A stretch of DNA of 64,000 nt from Pseudomonadota bacterium (lineage in GTDB: Bacteria; Desulfobacterota; Desulfovibrionia; Desulfovibrionales; Desulfomicrobiaceae): NCBI GenBank assembly GCA_018902545.1, contig JAHIQM010000004.1:60882-124881 (forward strand), written 5' to 3'. The notes below the pieces were generated by a model. The model was given only the letters and a program-made list of their open reading frames with translations, had not been told where the DNA came from and made no database searches. Shown piece after piece: positions 20,766 to 30,119 of this stretch; within the stretch, counting starts at the first letter, position 1; the number at the start of each line of letters is the position of its first letter. The translations under genes were made by a program, and so were the position numbers.

Positions 20766-22280
20766 ATGACTAGGCGCGATCAATCCGATAATTACGCAAC
20801 AGCCAGAAAATCAATGCACGATTCACCTTTTGAACATATATCCGAAACAGCGCAGCACTTCAGTACTCCGCAGATGGAGGATATTTTTCAATCTGTCTTG
20901 ACCGACATAGAAGGCCATCGTCCGCTGAGCTGTGTGATCGGATTTCCAAAATCAGGCAAGACTTATTTTCTGAACCGCATCGCAACGTCCCAGAATGTTC
21001 AGACGGTTATCATCAGCGCATCCACAAGCCAGACACTTTCGCAGACCATAAACGAAAAATTGTCTCCGGAGGCAGAAAATAAAGCGGCTCTGACGCAACT
21101 GCTGCGCGATACGAAGCGCGTCATCCTCTTCATCGACAACGCCCACCTGCTCACCGACGCGGACTTCGCCTTTCTCGGCGGGCTTTTCAGCCTGACCCGG
21201 CACCTCTCGGCGCTGTTGCAGGTCGTCATGGTAGGAAACGGCGAAATCGTGCACAGGCTGGCCAGACCTGAAAACAGGCCCATCTACACCATGCTGGGGG
21301 CCATCTGGACGCTGCCGAAACTGACCCGCGAACAGTCCCTGGCCTATATCCGCTTTCTGCTCGACGCGGCCGGGATGGACACCGACATCATCGGCAACCC
21401 CGAGGCTGTGGCCAAACGGGCGGCGGGTGTCATCGGCATCCTGCGCATGCTGACCATGACCCTGGCCTTGAAAGCCCTGCATGCGGATCAGTGCTGCGAT
21501 GCGGAAGAGGCCCTGAATTTCGGGATCAAATGCCCGACCCGACAGGAAGACTCCACGGAAGAGGCCATGCCGACCCAGGAGATGGTCTCCTCCATTTCGC
21601 CCATGACAGGAGTGATCCTGGCGCTGAGCATGGCGGGAATCATCGGCATATTCCTGCTCTTCTTTTCCTGGCTCATGCCCGATGCGGGCCTCAAAGACCT
21701 TTTCTCCGGCCTGAAGAGCGAATCCCACGAGACAAAGGCGGTGGAAGTACCCGCCGTCGAAACCGCGCCTGGCCCGGATCTGAACGTGGAGCACGTCAAC
21801 ATCCACTGGCAGACCGTCGCCAAGACGGTGTTTCGCAAGCGCACCACGGACGGCCCCTATTCGCTCCAGCTCGGAGCGTATCCGACCATGGAATCCCTGC
21901 TGCTGCACCTGCCGCGCTTCGCGGACCAGAAGGAGCCCCTGTTCTGGAACCAGGACCAGAGCGAGCGCTTCTCGCTTTTTGTTGGCCGCTTCGAAAGTTT
22001 CGAGCAGGCCGGGAAATACGGGGCGCAGAACAACCTTTCCGACGCACCGGTGGTCTTCAGACCCTTTGTGTCCACCGTGGGACCGCTCACGGACCAGGAG
22101 CAGATCAAAAGCGCTGCCATGAGCCTGGGACTGCCCGAAGTGCTTGACATTTTCGAACGCGAACTGGTCAGCGGCGTGGAAATACAGTTCGCCCTCGAAC
22201 GCTCCCGCGACGACGCCCTCACGCATTGCGCCCGGGCCGAACAAAAAGGGCTGTCCTGCGCAGTCACGCAGTACGAATGA
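20766..22280 (+). CDS. AAA ATPase-membrane-SPOR protein (ExeA/DamX-like)
   Basis: A 504-residue single-pass inner-membrane protein. The N-terminal cytoplasmic ExeA-type ATPase has Walker A GFPKSGKT near 59-66 and Walker B RVILFIDNAH near 118-127. A membrane helix lies near 280-302 (GVILALSMAGIIGIFLLFFSW). A periplasmic part at about 370-460 resembles a SPOR domain (YSLQLGAYPTMESLL, FSLFVGRFESFEQA), which binds denuded peptidoglycan at the division septum. A division or cell-wall role like DamX is likely. The start is not certain; an ATG at 20814 is an alternative and neither has a strong ribosome-binding site. Confidence 0.82.
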   Translation: MTRRDQSDNYATARKSMHDSPFEHISETAQHFSTPQMEDIFQSVLTDIEGHRPLSCVIGFPKSGKTYFLNRIATSQNVQTVIISASTSQTLSQTINEKLSPEAENKAALTQLLRDTKRVILFIDNAHLLTDADFAFLGGLFSLTRHLSALLQVVMVGNGEIVHRLARPENRPIYTMLGAIWTLPKLTREQSLAYIRFLLDAAGMDTDIIGNPEAVAKRAAGVIGILRMLTMTLALKALHADQCCDAEEALNFGIKCPTRQEDSTEEAMPTQEMVSSISPMTGVILALSMAGIIGIFLLFFSWLMPDAGLKDLFSGLKSESHETKAVEVPAVETAPGPDLNVEHVNIHWQTVAKTVFRKRTTDGPYSLQLGAYPTMESLLLHLPRFADQKEPLFWNQDQSERFSLFVGRFESFEQAGKYGAQNNLSDAPVVFRPFVSTVGPLTDQEQIKSAAMSLGLPEVLDIFERELVSGVEIQFALERSRDDALTHCARAEQKGLSCAVTQYE

Positions 22281-22284
22281 AAAA

Positions 22285-22319
22285 GGGACGACCCAGGCCC
22301 TAACGGCTGTGGTCGTCCC
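22285..22319. terminator. Bidirectional terminator between convergent genes
   Basis: GGGACGACC at 22285-22293 pairs with GGTCGTCCC at 22311-22319. On the minus strand five T follow, ending the rpsF-to-paaK operon; on the plus strand a weaker AGTCTTTT follows, ending the AAA-SPOR gene. Confidence 0.8.
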
Positions 22320-22346
22320 AGTCTTTTCAAAACCCGAAGGCGGCGA

Positions 22347-23639
22347 TCATTCCCGCAGATCAAGCACCCGCTGCGCCTTGCCTTCGGAATTGGGCAGGGA
22401 GTTCTGTTCCACCAGGTCGATGCGCGCGGTGATGAGGATTTCGTCGCGCAGTTTGGAACTGATGCGGCTCTGCAGGCTTTTCAGCTCACGCATGTCCTCC
22501 ACGAAGTACTCCTCCTTGACCTCCACCTTGACGCGCATCTGATCCAGATACCCGTCCCGCTCCAACACGATCTGGTAGTTCTGTCCCACTTCCGGAATGC
22601 TCATGAGCACCTGTTCGACCTGCATGGGGTAGATATTGACCCCTTTGAGGATGATCATGTCGTCGGCGCGGCCCATGATGCGGTCCAGGCGGCGATGCTT
22701 GCGGCCGCAGGGACAATCCCCGGGGATGAAGCGGGTCAGGTCCTTGGTGCGATAGCGGATGAGCGGCATGCCTTCGCGGCACAGGGTGGTGATTACCAGC
22801 TCGCCCGCCTCGCCATCAGGCATGAGCTCTCCTGTCTCCGGATCAACGATCTCGGGCAGATAGGCGTCCTCCCAGATATGCATGCCGTTTTGTTCCAGGC
22901 ACTCGAACGCCACACCGGGGCCGTTCATTTCCGACAGGCCGTAGGAATTATAGGCCTTGAGTCCCCACAATTCCTCGATGCGCTTGCGGATGGCCTCGGT
23001 ATGGGGCTCGGCCCCGATGAGGGCCACGCGCACGTGCAGACGATCCGGACCGTAGCCCAGTTCGTCCTTCACCGTGCCCAGGTGCAGGGCGTAGGACGGG
23101 ATGATGTGAATGGCCGAAACCTGAAAATCTTCAAGCAGCTTCAGTTGCCGCTTGGAATTGCCCGCGCCGGCGGGGATGGTCAGGCAGCCCAGGTGCTCTG
23201 CACCGTAGTGGATGCCAAGGCCTCCGGTGAAGAGCCCATAGCCGGACATGTTCTGTAAGGTGTCCTCGGCGCGAAGGCCGACCATGTGCATGCAGCGGGC
23301 CATAAGGGAGGCCCAGGACTCGATATCGTTTTTCGTATAGTAGATGACCGTGGCCGAGCCCGTGGTCCCGGAAGAGGCGTGCAGGCGAACCATGTCCGAG
23401 ACCGGCCGGGCCAGCATACGTGCGGGATAGGCGCTGCGCAGGTCGTCCTTGGTGGTAAAGGGGAGCTTGGCGATGTCGGCCGCGGAAGTGATCGCATCGA
23501 GGCGCGTTCCGGTCTCGGCGAAGCGGTGGCCGAAAAACTCGGACCTGGCCGCGCGCTCCAGAGTGGATGCAAGACGCGTGCTCTGAACCTTATCCAATTC
23601 GCTGCGCGAAAAAAATTCTTCCGGGCAAAAGGCTTTCAT
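22347..23639 (-). CDS. paaK: Phenylacetate-CoA ligase family adenylate-forming enzyme
   Basis: A 430-residue cytoplasmic enzyme that activates an aryl or other carboxylic acid to its CoA thioester with ATP. The P-loop-like motif is SSGTTGSATVIYYT; later come YGLSEMNGPG, PLIRYRTKD and a C-terminal domain with KGVNIYPMQVEQ. Anaerobes often carry several such genes for phenylacetate, indoleacetate or other aromatic acids, so the exact substrate is open. The start at 23639 begins the typical N-terminus; the frame extends 90 codons upstream, into dnaB, without protein-like sequence. It is the last gene of the rpsF operon, 40 bp after dnaB. Confidence 0.9.
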   Translation of the reverse strand: MKAFCPEEFFSRSELDKVQSTRLASTLERAARSEFFGHRFAETGTRLDAITSAADIAKLPFTTKDDLRSAYPARMLARPVSDMVRLHASSGTTGSATVIYYTKNDIESWASLMARCMHMVGLRAEDTLQNMSGYGLFTGGLGIHYGAEHLGCLTIPAGAGNSKRQLKLLEDFQVSAIHIIPSYALHLGTVKDELGYGPDRLHVRVALIGAEPHTEAIRKRIEELWGLKAYNSYGLSEMNGPGVAFECLEQNGMHIWEDAYLPEIVDPETGELMPDGEAGELVITTLCREGMPLIRYRTKDLTRFIPGDCPCGRKHRRLDRIMGRADDMIILKGVNIYPMQVEQVLMSIPEVGQNYQIVLERDGYLDQMRVKVEVKEEYFVEDMRELKSLQSRISSKLRDEILITARIDLVEQNSLPNSEGKAQRVLDLRE

Positions 23640-23679
23640 GGTTTTGTTCCGCTCTTGAGTTGAAGGTGCGCGGGAATGG

Positions 23680-25128
23680 TCAGTAAGCGCCGCCGCTCTC
23701 CGACGGCAGTCCCACTTCCGTAAGGTTGTCAAACACGGTGTACTGGCCGAAATAGGCCAGACGCAGAGCGCCCACGGGGCCGTTGCGCTGCTTGCCGATG
23801 ATGATCTCGGCGATGTTCTTGTTCGGATTGTCCTCGGCCTTGTTGTAGGCCGCGTCACGGTAGATGAAGACGATAACGTCGGCGTCCTGTTCGATGGCGC
23901 CGGACTCACGCAGGTCCGAAATCATGGGCCGCTTGTCCGAGCGCTCCTCGACCTTGCGGTTGAGCTGCGACAAGGCGATGACCGGCACTTCAAGTTCCTT
24001 GGCCAACGCTTTCAGATTGCGCGAAATATCCGAAATCTCCTGTTCGCGGGAGTCGCTCTTGTGACTGGAACGCATGAGCTGCAGGTAGTCGACAATGATG
24101 AGCCCCACGCCCTTCTCGGACTTCAGGCGACGGCTGCGGGCCCGGATCTCCATGGTCGAGAGGGCCGGGGTGTCGTCAATGTATATGGGTGCCTTGGACA
24201 GGTCGTCGGCGGCCTGATAAAGCCTGCTCCAGTCCTCGTCGTTCAGGTATCCGCTGCGCAGACGGCTTAAGTCCACGCGGCCGTGGCAACCCAGGAGGCG
24301 CATCATGAGCTGATCCATGGACATTTCAAGGGAGAAGATCGCCACGGGTACATCGTGCTGGATGGCCGCGCGCATGCCCATGTTCAGTGCCAGAGCGGTC
24401 TTGCCCATGGACGGGCGGGCCGCCAGGATGATCAGGTCGGACTTTTGCAACCCGGCAGTCATGTGATCAAAAGCAGTGTAGCCGGTGGGAACCCCGGTGA
24501 CCATTTCGCCCTGACCGGCCCTGGTCTCAAGCTGCTCGAAGACACGCTGGACCAGGTCCTTACTGCTCATGAAGACAGGCTTGCCCTTGGACTCGGCGAT
24601 GGAGAAGATCTGCTGCTCGGCCTGGTCGAGCAGCGATTCGGTCTGCTCACCGGCCTCGAAGCAGCTGGTCAGGATCTCGGAGGAAGTCTGGATGAGCCTG
24701 CGCCGCACGGACTTGTCGCGCACGATCTGGGCATGAAAAACGGAATTGGACGCCGAGGCCACGGATTCGGCCAGAGAGGCGAGATAGACTGTGCCGCCAA
24801 CCTCGTCGAGTTGCCCTTTGCTTTGCAGATATTCGGCCACGGTGACCAGGTCCACAGGTTCGCGGCGACGGTACAATTCCTGAAAGGCCTGATAGATGAT
24901 CCGATGCACCGGAGAATAAAAATCCTCGTCGGAGATGCTGTCCACCAGGGTGTGAAAAATATCGTTGCGCAAAAAAACACCGCCCAGCACCGCCTGTTCG
25001 GCTTCGGTGTTATGGGGGGGGATTCTGCGCAACAAATCAGAAGAGGCCTTTTGCAAGGCCTCCTCTGGTTGGATTCGAGTTCCGAGGCGCTGCCCGAATT
25101 TACTCTGCGACAGCTTCTTCGGTTGCAT
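23680..25128 (-). CDS. dnaB: Replicative DNA helicase DnaB
   Basis: A 482-residue hexameric helicase that unwinds DNA at the replication fork. The N-terminal domain starts in RIPPHNTEAEQAVLGG; the RecA-like domain has Walker A ARPSMGKTALALN, LIIVDYLQLM and SQLNRKVEER. The start overlaps the end of rplI by 29 bp and carries a 35-residue lead before the conserved region. Linkage to rpsF-rpsR-rplI is the classic bacterial arrangement. No intein is present. Confidence 0.97.
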   Translation of the reverse strand: MQPKKLSQSKFGQRLGTRIQPEEALQKASSDLLRRIPPHNTEAEQAVLGGVFLRNDIFHTLVDSISDEDFYSPVHRIIYQAFQELYRRREPVDLVTVAEYLQSKGQLDEVGGTVYLASLAESVASASNSVFHAQIVRDKSVRRRLIQTSSEILTSCFEAGEQTESLLDQAEQQIFSIAESKGKPVFMSSKDLVQRVFEQLETRAGQGEMVTGVPTGYTAFDHMTAGLQKSDLIILAARPSMGKTALALNMGMRAAIQHDVPVAIFSLEMSMDQLMMRLLGCHGRVDLSRLRSGYLNDEDWSRLYQAADDLSKAPIYIDDTPALSTMEIRARSRRLKSEKGVGLIIVDYLQLMRSSHKSDSREQEISDISRNLKALAKELEVPVIALSQLNRKVEERSDKRPMISDLRESGAIEQDADVIVFIYRDAAYNKAEDNPNKNIAEIIIGKQRNGPVGALRLAYFGQYTVFDNLTEVGLPSESGGAY

Positions 25129-25609
25129 CGGCCTTCGGCTCGGGTTCGTTCACCTGTTCCGTACGCCCAAACTTGACCACGTTCACGGTCAGCTTGGCCA
25201 CAACCTCGGGATGCAATTTGACGTCGATGATGTATTCGCCCAAAGAGCGGATGCCGTCATCGAGCTGAATTTTGCGGCGATCGAGTTCCACGCCCTGCTC
25301 TTCCAGGATCGCGGCGATCTGGGGAGAAGTGACGGAACCGTAAAGCTTGTCGCCGTCGCCCACGCGGACTTCGATGACTACCTTCGCGGCCTCGATCTTG
25401 CCAGCCAGCGCCATGGCCTCGGCCTTGATGGCGTCGTTCATGGCCTGCAGCTTGCGGCGCTCCTGTTCGAACACCTTCAGGTTGCTGGGGTTCGCCATGG
25501 ACGCAAGACCCTGGGGCAACAGATAGTTTCTGCCATAACCGGGACGAACCGCGACGATGTCGCCGAGTCGGCCCAGATTATCCACGTCTGCTCTCAAAAT
25601 GACCTTCAT
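25100..25609 (-). CDS. rplI: 50S ribosomal protein bL9
   Basis: A 169-residue protein with the usual N-terminal MKVILRADVDNLGRLGD and PGYGRNYLLPQGLA, a long connecting helix and C-terminal domain, plus an extra acidic Ala/Glu tail. It binds 23S rRNA in the L1 stalk region. An upstream TTG codon two codons earlier is possible, but the ATG at 25609 begins the standard sequence and has AGGAG at good distance. Confidence 0.97.
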   Translation of the reverse strand: MKVILRADVDNLGRLGDIVAVRPGYGRNYLLPQGLASMANPSNLKVFEQERRKLQAMNDAIKAEAMALAGKIEAAKVVIEVRVGDGDKLYGSVTSPQIAAILEEQGVELDRRKIQLDDGIRSLGEYIIDVKLHPEVVAKLTVNVVKFGRTEQVNEPEPKADATEEAVAE

Positions 25610-25620
25610 GATCAAATCTC

Positions 25621-25884
25621 CTAGACTCTAGATTTTTTGAGCACGTCGGTGCTGTGGGTGGCCGTGTAGAACATCAGGGCCATCTGCCGGGCGCGCTTGA
25701 CTTCACGGGTCAGAGCCCGCTGGTGCTTGGCGCAGGTTCCGGTGATGCGGCTGGCGATGATCTTGCCGCGATCGGTCACGAAATCATTGAGGATTTCCGG
25801 GTGCTTGTAGTTCAGCAGAATCTCCGGATTCTCGCAGAAACGGCAGTACTTTCTCCGGGGTGCGAATTTCTTCTTAAAGGACAT
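25621..25884 (-). CDS. rpsR: 30S ribosomal protein bS18
   Basis: An 87-residue protein. It has the paired-cysteine N-terminus [10 protein letters not shown], followed by the conserved [23 protein letters not shown], a four-cysteine (C+) form that may bind zinc. It pairs with bS6 on the 30S platform. One base separates it from rpsF, so the two are translated together. Confidence 0.97.
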   Translation of the reverse strand: MSFKKKFAPRRKYCRFCENPEILLNYKHPEILNDFVTDRGKIIASRITGTCAKHQRALTREVKRARQMALMFYTATHSTDVLKKSRV

Positions 25885-25885
25885 C

Positions 25886-26203
25886 TTATGCCTCCTCGGT
25901 TGCCGCTTCAGGGGTCTCGGCGAGTCTGACGGTGATGAACTTGAACACGCCGTCGGTGATACGCACGTTGCGTTCGAGTTCCGTCACGGCGCTGCCGGGC
26001 AGGTCCAGCTCCATGCGAATGTAGCGGCCACGGCTGAACTTACGCACCGGATAGGCTGTATCCTTGACGCCCCAGTCGTCGATCTTGATCACGCTTCCGC
26101 CCTCGCGTTCGACAATGGCGCTGAAGTTGTTCACAATTTCGCGGCATTCTTCCACACCCAGCTCGGGGCTGAGCAGGATCAATTCCTCGTACCTTGTCAT
26201 CAT
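25886..26203 (-). CDS. rpsF: 30S ribosomal protein bS6
   Basis: A 105-residue protein with the bS6 pattern [39 protein letters not shown] and a short acidic end. It is the first gene of the operon. Two adjacent ATG codons (26203 and 26200) are possible; 26203 gives the better seven-base spacing from GGAGG. A leader hairpin just upstream may be the S6:S18 feedback site. Confidence 0.95.
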   Translation of the reverse strand: MMTRYEELILLSPELGVEECREIVNNFSAIVEREGGSVIKIDDWGVKDTAYPVRKFSRGRYIRMELDLPGSAVTELERNVRITDGVFKFITVRLAETPEAATEEA

Positions 26204-26227
26204 TACTGGTCCTCCTTTCGGGTAAAA

Positions 26228-26252
26228 GCCCACCCATTCCATTCGGGTGAGC
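26228..26252 (-). promoter_or_regulatory. Leader hairpin of the rpsF operon, candidate S6:S18 site
   Basis: On the minus strand GCTCACCC pairs with GGGTGGGC (8 bp, one G-U) around a 9-nt loop. The strand carries CCGAA at the stem-loop boundary, which recalls the CCG of known S6:S18 leader motifs. Autoregulation is inferred. Confidence 0.4.
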
Positions 26253-26347
26253 AAGGAAACAAAACTCGTTATTCCCATCCGGGCACCCTGTCAACTACGG
26301 CGGCCATCAGACTTGAAGCCTGCACCGATTGCGCTTACACCGGAGAC

Positions 26348-28744
26348 ATGATCCGACGCATCCTCCTCATCGCGCTCCTGCTCGCGCTCCTCCTCGCGCC
26401 GCTGCCCCTGGCGGCCGCATCGCCGAGCGTACTCCTCCTGCACTCCTACCATCCGGGCCTGTCCTGGACCGACACCCTCAACGTGGGCATTCACGAAACC
26501 TTTCGCGCCGAGATGCCGGACGCACTGCTGTGGGTCGAATACCTGGACACCAAACGCAACACGGACACGTCCTACCTCTCGTTGCAGGCGGCGCTCCTGG
26601 GGCACAAGCTTGCCGAAAGCACCTTTGACCTGATCGTGACCACCGACAACGACGCCCTTGACTTCGTGCTCCGCTACCGGGACAGCATTTTTCAGGGAGC
26701 GCCCGTGGTCTTCTGCGGCGTGAACGACTTCAGACCCGAGCAACTGAGCGGGCACAACCGCATCACCGGCCTGGCCGAAAACCCGGCCTTTGCCGAGACC
26801 ATGCACACGGCCCTGTCCCTGCACCCGGACAGCAGGGAATTCGTGGTCATCGGCGCGGATCAGTCCATCACCGACCTGCTCACCGACCAGTCCCTGCGCG
26901 CCCTGGAAGAGCAGTTCCCGGCCATTCGCTTCACCTACTGGAACAATCTTGAAGCGCAGGAGCTGCGCGCCCGCCTCCAGAAGCTGGGTCCCGGCCAGCT
27001 CATCTTCATCCACGGGGTCATGCGCAACGAAGCCGGTGTGCTGGTGGACTATCGCGGCAAGAACCTCTTTCTCTCCACCCACACGACCGTGCCCATCTAC
27101 GGATTCTGGGATTTCGAGATGGGCACGGGCTGCGTCGGCGGCAAGCTGGTGGTGGGGCAGGCCGAAGGCGGACGCGTGGCCAGACTGGCCATACAGGTCC
27201 TGTCCGGGGCCGACCCCGACGCCATCGCCGTAAACACGGGCACGCCGTCGCGCTACATTTTCGACTACATCCAGCTGCAGCGCTTCGGGATCAGCGAAAG
27301 CGCCCTGCCGAAAGGTAGCCTGATCCTCAACCAGCCCGTCCGCTTCTACCAGATCGACAAGCGCTACATCTGGACCGCCATCGTGGCCGTGGTCGTACTG
27401 CTCACCGCCCTGGCCATGCTCCTGAGCTCCATCCGCCGCCGTCAGGAGGCCCAGGCCGTGCTGCGCAGGCACAAGCAGCAGCTTGAAGAGGCGGTGCGAG
27501 CCCGCACCGAACACCTGCGCACGGCCAATGACGAACTCGAGCGCGAGGTCCACGAGCGCATCCGGGCCGAAGGCGACCTGCGCAAGGTGCGGGCCCGCCT
27601 GGAAATCGAAGTTGACCGCCGCACCAGCGACCTGCGCTTCGAGATAGAGCAGCGCCGCCTGGCCGAGGCCCACATCCGCGACCGCGAGGCCAAGGCCAGA
27701 GCCCTCATCAATGCTCCCGCCGAGACCTTCCTGCTCATGGACCAGGCCGGGATCATCCTCGACATCAACGAAACCGGTGCCTCACGCCTGGGCAGAAACC
27801 GCGAATCCCTATACGGCCTGTCCCTCTACGCCCTGCTGCCCGAACCCCGCGCCGGGCGTTTCCGGCAGGCCGTGGACGAGGTCTTCGCCTCCGGCGAGGC
27901 CCGCTCCATCAACGAATACAGCGAGGAAGAAGACCTTGATCTGCGCCTCTACCCCGTCTTCGACGACGGCAAGCAGGTCACGCGGATGGCGGTGTTCATG
28001 GCCGACGTCACGGGGGCGCGGCGCATGGCCAGGCAGATCATGCTGCTGGACAAAATAAACTCCCTGGGCCGCATGGCCGCAGGTATCGCCCACGAAATCC
28101 GCAACCCCCTGACGGGCGTCCACGGGTATCTCTATGCCATGGACGAGATCTGCGACGAATTGCCGGAATCGGAGCCTGTCAGCGTCCTGCGCCAGACCAT
28201 CGCCAAGATCCGCAAGGCCGCAGGCAAAATGGAATCCGTCATCCGCAGAGTGCTTGATTTTTCCAAGCCCGGCACGCCGCGACTTGAACTCCTCGGCCTG
28301 TCCGTCCCCGTGCAGGAGGCCCTCGGCCTCATGCTCCCGACCCTGCGCAAGGCCGGTATCGCCGTGGACATGGAGTTTGGCTCTGTTCCGGACATCCTAG
28401 GGGACCGCATGCAACTGGAACAGGCGGTCATCAACATCCTGGACAACGCGGCCCGGGCAGTACGCAACAACGAGGGCGCAAAGGGCATCACCGTGCGCAT
28501 CATGCCGGACGGCGACCGGGCGATCCTGTGCATCGCGGACAACGGCCCGGGCATCCCCCTGCCCGACCGGGAACGGATTTTCGACCCCTTCTACACCACC
28601 GCAAGCGACGGCACGGGCATCGGCCTGTCCATCGTGCAGCGCATCGTCGCCGACCACAGCGGCGCCATTCACGTGGGCGAAAGCCCCACCGGCGGGGCGG
28701 AATTCCGGCTTGAATTTCCCCTGCCTGCCACGGAGCACCAATGA
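26348..28744 (+). CDS. Membrane sensor histidine kinase with binding-protein-like sensor
   Basis: A 798-residue kinase. A signal peptide (about 1-24) is followed by a periplasmic ABC-substrate-binding-like domain to about 335 (LLLHSYHPGLSWTD, VVFCGVND), which closely parallels that of the kinase at 7062-10427. A membrane helix lies at about 340-362, then a long charged coiled coil (365-450), one PAS domain (455-560), HisKA with phospho-His near 582 in AAGIAHEIRNPL, and a HATPase domain (ADNGPGIP, GTGIGLSIV). There is no attached receiver. The stop overlaps the activator start by four bases (ATGA). The ligand is unknown; an organic anion is plausible by analogy. Confidence 0.9.
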   Translation: MIRRILLIALLLALLLAPLPLAAASPSVLLLHSYHPGLSWTDTLNVGIHETFRAEMPDALLWVEYLDTKRNTDTSYLSLQAALLGHKLAESTFDLIVTTDNDALDFVLRYRDSIFQGAPVVFCGVNDFRPEQLSGHNRITGLAENPAFAETMHTALSLHPDSREFVVIGADQSITDLLTDQSLRALEEQFPAIRFTYWNNLEAQELRARLQKLGPGQLIFIHGVMRNEAGVLVDYRGKNLFLSTHTTVPIYGFWDFEMGTGCVGGKLVVGQAEGGRVARLAIQVLSGADPDAIAVNTGTPSRYIFDYIQLQRFGISESALPKGSLILNQPVRFYQIDKRYIWTAIVAVVVLLTALAMLLSSIRRRQEAQAVLRRHKQQLEEAVRARTEHLRTANDELEREVHERIRAEGDLRKVRARLEIEVDRRTSDLRFEIEQRRLAEAHIRDREAKARALINAPAETFLLMDQAGIILDINETGASRLGRNRESLYGLSLYALLPEPRAGRFRQAVDEVFASGEARSINEYSEEEDLDLRLYPVFDDGKQVTRMAVFMADVTGARRMARQIMLLDKINSLGRMAAGIAHEIRNPLTGVHGYLYAMDEICDELPESEPVSVLRQTIAKIRKAAGKMESVIRRVLDFSKPGTPRLELLGLSVPVQEALGLMLPTLRKAGIAVDMEFGSVPDILGDRMQLEQAVINILDNAARAVRNNEGAKGITVRIMPDGDRAILCIADNGPGIPLPDRERIFDPFYTTASDGTGIGLSIVQRIVADHSGAIHVGESPTGGAEFRLEFPLPATEHQ

Positions 28745-30102
28745 ACTACTCCCTGCTCATCATCGATGACGAAGAGTCCATCCGCGACAGCCTGACCATG
28801 GCCTTGGGCCGCCACTACGAGGTCGCGTCCTGCGCCAGCGGCAAAGAGGCCCTTGAAATCCTGCCCGCGCTGGCCCCGGATATGGTGCTGCTGGACATCG
28901 GCCTGCCCGACATGAGCGGGCTGGAGGTGCTGGACCACGTCCGCCGCCTCTCGCCTCATGCCGCCGTGATCATGATCACGGCCTTCGAGGACCTGGATAC
29001 GGTCATCTCGGCCATGAAGCGCGGGGCCTTCGACTACCTTTTAAAACCCCTGCGCATGGACGCGCTCAAGCTCTGTCTGGAACGGGCGAAAAGCTCCATC
29101 CGCCTCGGCAAGGAGATCCGCGTCCTGCAGGACAAGACTTTGCGCGAACAGATCCCCTTTTTCGTGGCCGAGAGCGAGGCCCTGACCGACGTGGTGCAGA
29201 CCGTGGCCAAGGTCGCGGTCAGCCCGGACACCCCGGTTCTGGTCGAAGGGGACACGGGCACGGGCAAGGAACTCATCGCCAGCGCCATCCACCACCGCAG
29301 CCCGAATTTTCGCGGCCCCCTGATCACGGTCAACTGCGCGGCCATCCCGGCGGAACTCCTCGAGAGCGAACTCTTCGGCTATGCGCCGGGAGCCTTCAGC
29401 GGGGCGGGCAAAAAAGGCAAAACCGGGCTGGTGGAGGAAGCGGCGGGAGGCACGCTCTTTCTGGACGAAATAGGGGAACTGCCGGGCAGCGCCCAGGCCA
29501 AGCTCTTGCGTTTTCTGCAGGAAGGGGAATTCTACGCGCTGGGCTCCACGGCCAAACGCACCGTGCGCACCCGGATCGTGGCCGCGACCAACCGCAACCT
29601 GGAAGAAATGGTCAAAAGCGGAACTTTCCGGCAGGATCTCTTCTTCCGCCTGGCCGTGGTGCGCATCCGCGTGCCGTCCCTGGCCCGCCGCAAAGAGGAC
29701 ATCCTGCCCCTGGCCAGGCTTTTTTTGCACCAGTACAGTGAAAAATTCGGAAAAAAAATCACCGGTCTGACAGAGGATGCACGCACCGCGCTGCTTGGAC
29801 ACGTCTGGACGGGCAACGTGCGCGAACTGCGCAACATCATGGAACGCGCCGCCCTCATGACCTGTGGACCGGAGCTCGATGCGGACGACCTGGGCCTTGC
29901 GCCGCAGTGCGAGCAGGCCGTGAAAAACCAGGGCGTCCTGACGCCGGAAGGGGTGGATCTGCCGAACCTGCTGCAGGATATGGAGCGCGGGTATTACGCG
30001 CAGGCGCTGAGGCTGGCGGAGGGCAACGAGTCACAGGCCGCGCGTCTGCTGGACGTTTCGCGGGACACGTTCAGATACAGACGCGGCAAGCTGGGGCTCT
30101 AA
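28741..30102 (+). CDS. Sigma-54-dependent response regulator with GAFSGA loop
   Basis: A 453-residue NtrC-family regulator. The receiver has Asp9/Asp10, phospho-acceptor Asp52 and Lys102. The AAA+ domain has Walker A GDTGTGKE at 170-177, Walker B LFLDEIGE, and the sigma-54-contacting loop reads GAFSGA (217-222) instead of GAFTGA. A short Fis-type helix-turn-helix ends the protein (NESQAARLLDVSRDTFRYRR). It is coupled to the kinase upstream by an ATGA overlap. The target promoter is not in an obvious place in this window. Activity with sigma-54 is likely but the loop change deserves a test. Confidence 0.9.
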   Translation: MNYSLLIIDDEESIRDSLTMALGRHYEVASCASGKEALEILPALAPDMVLLDIGLPDMSGLEVLDHVRRLSPHAAVIMITAFEDLDTVISAMKRGAFDYLLKPLRMDALKLCLERAKSSIRLGKEIRVLQDKTLREQIPFFVAESEALTDVVQTVAKVAVSPDTPVLVEGDTGTGKELIASAIHHRSPNFRGPLITVNCAAIPAELLESELFGYAPGAFSGAGKKGKTGLVEEAAGGTLFLDEIGELPGSAQAKLLRFLQEGEFYALGSTAKRTVRTRIVAATNRNLEEMVKSGTFRQDLFFRLAVVRIRVPSLARRKEDILPLARLFLHQYSEKFGKKITGLTEDARTALLGHVWTGNVRELRNIMERAALMTCGPELDADDLGLAPQCEQAVKNQGVLTPEGVDLPNLLQDMERGYYAQALRLAEGNESQAARLLDVSRDTFRYRRGKLGL

Positions 30103-30119
30103 AGCTCAGGAGGCTTTAG
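30099..30119. terminator. Short hairpin over two convergent stop codons
   Basis: CTAAAGC (30099-30105) and GCTTTAG (30113-30119) form a 7-bp perfect stem around a 7-nt loop. It contains the stop of the plus-strand regulator and borders that of ntrX. There is no T-run, so terminator activity is doubtful. Confidence 0.35.
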
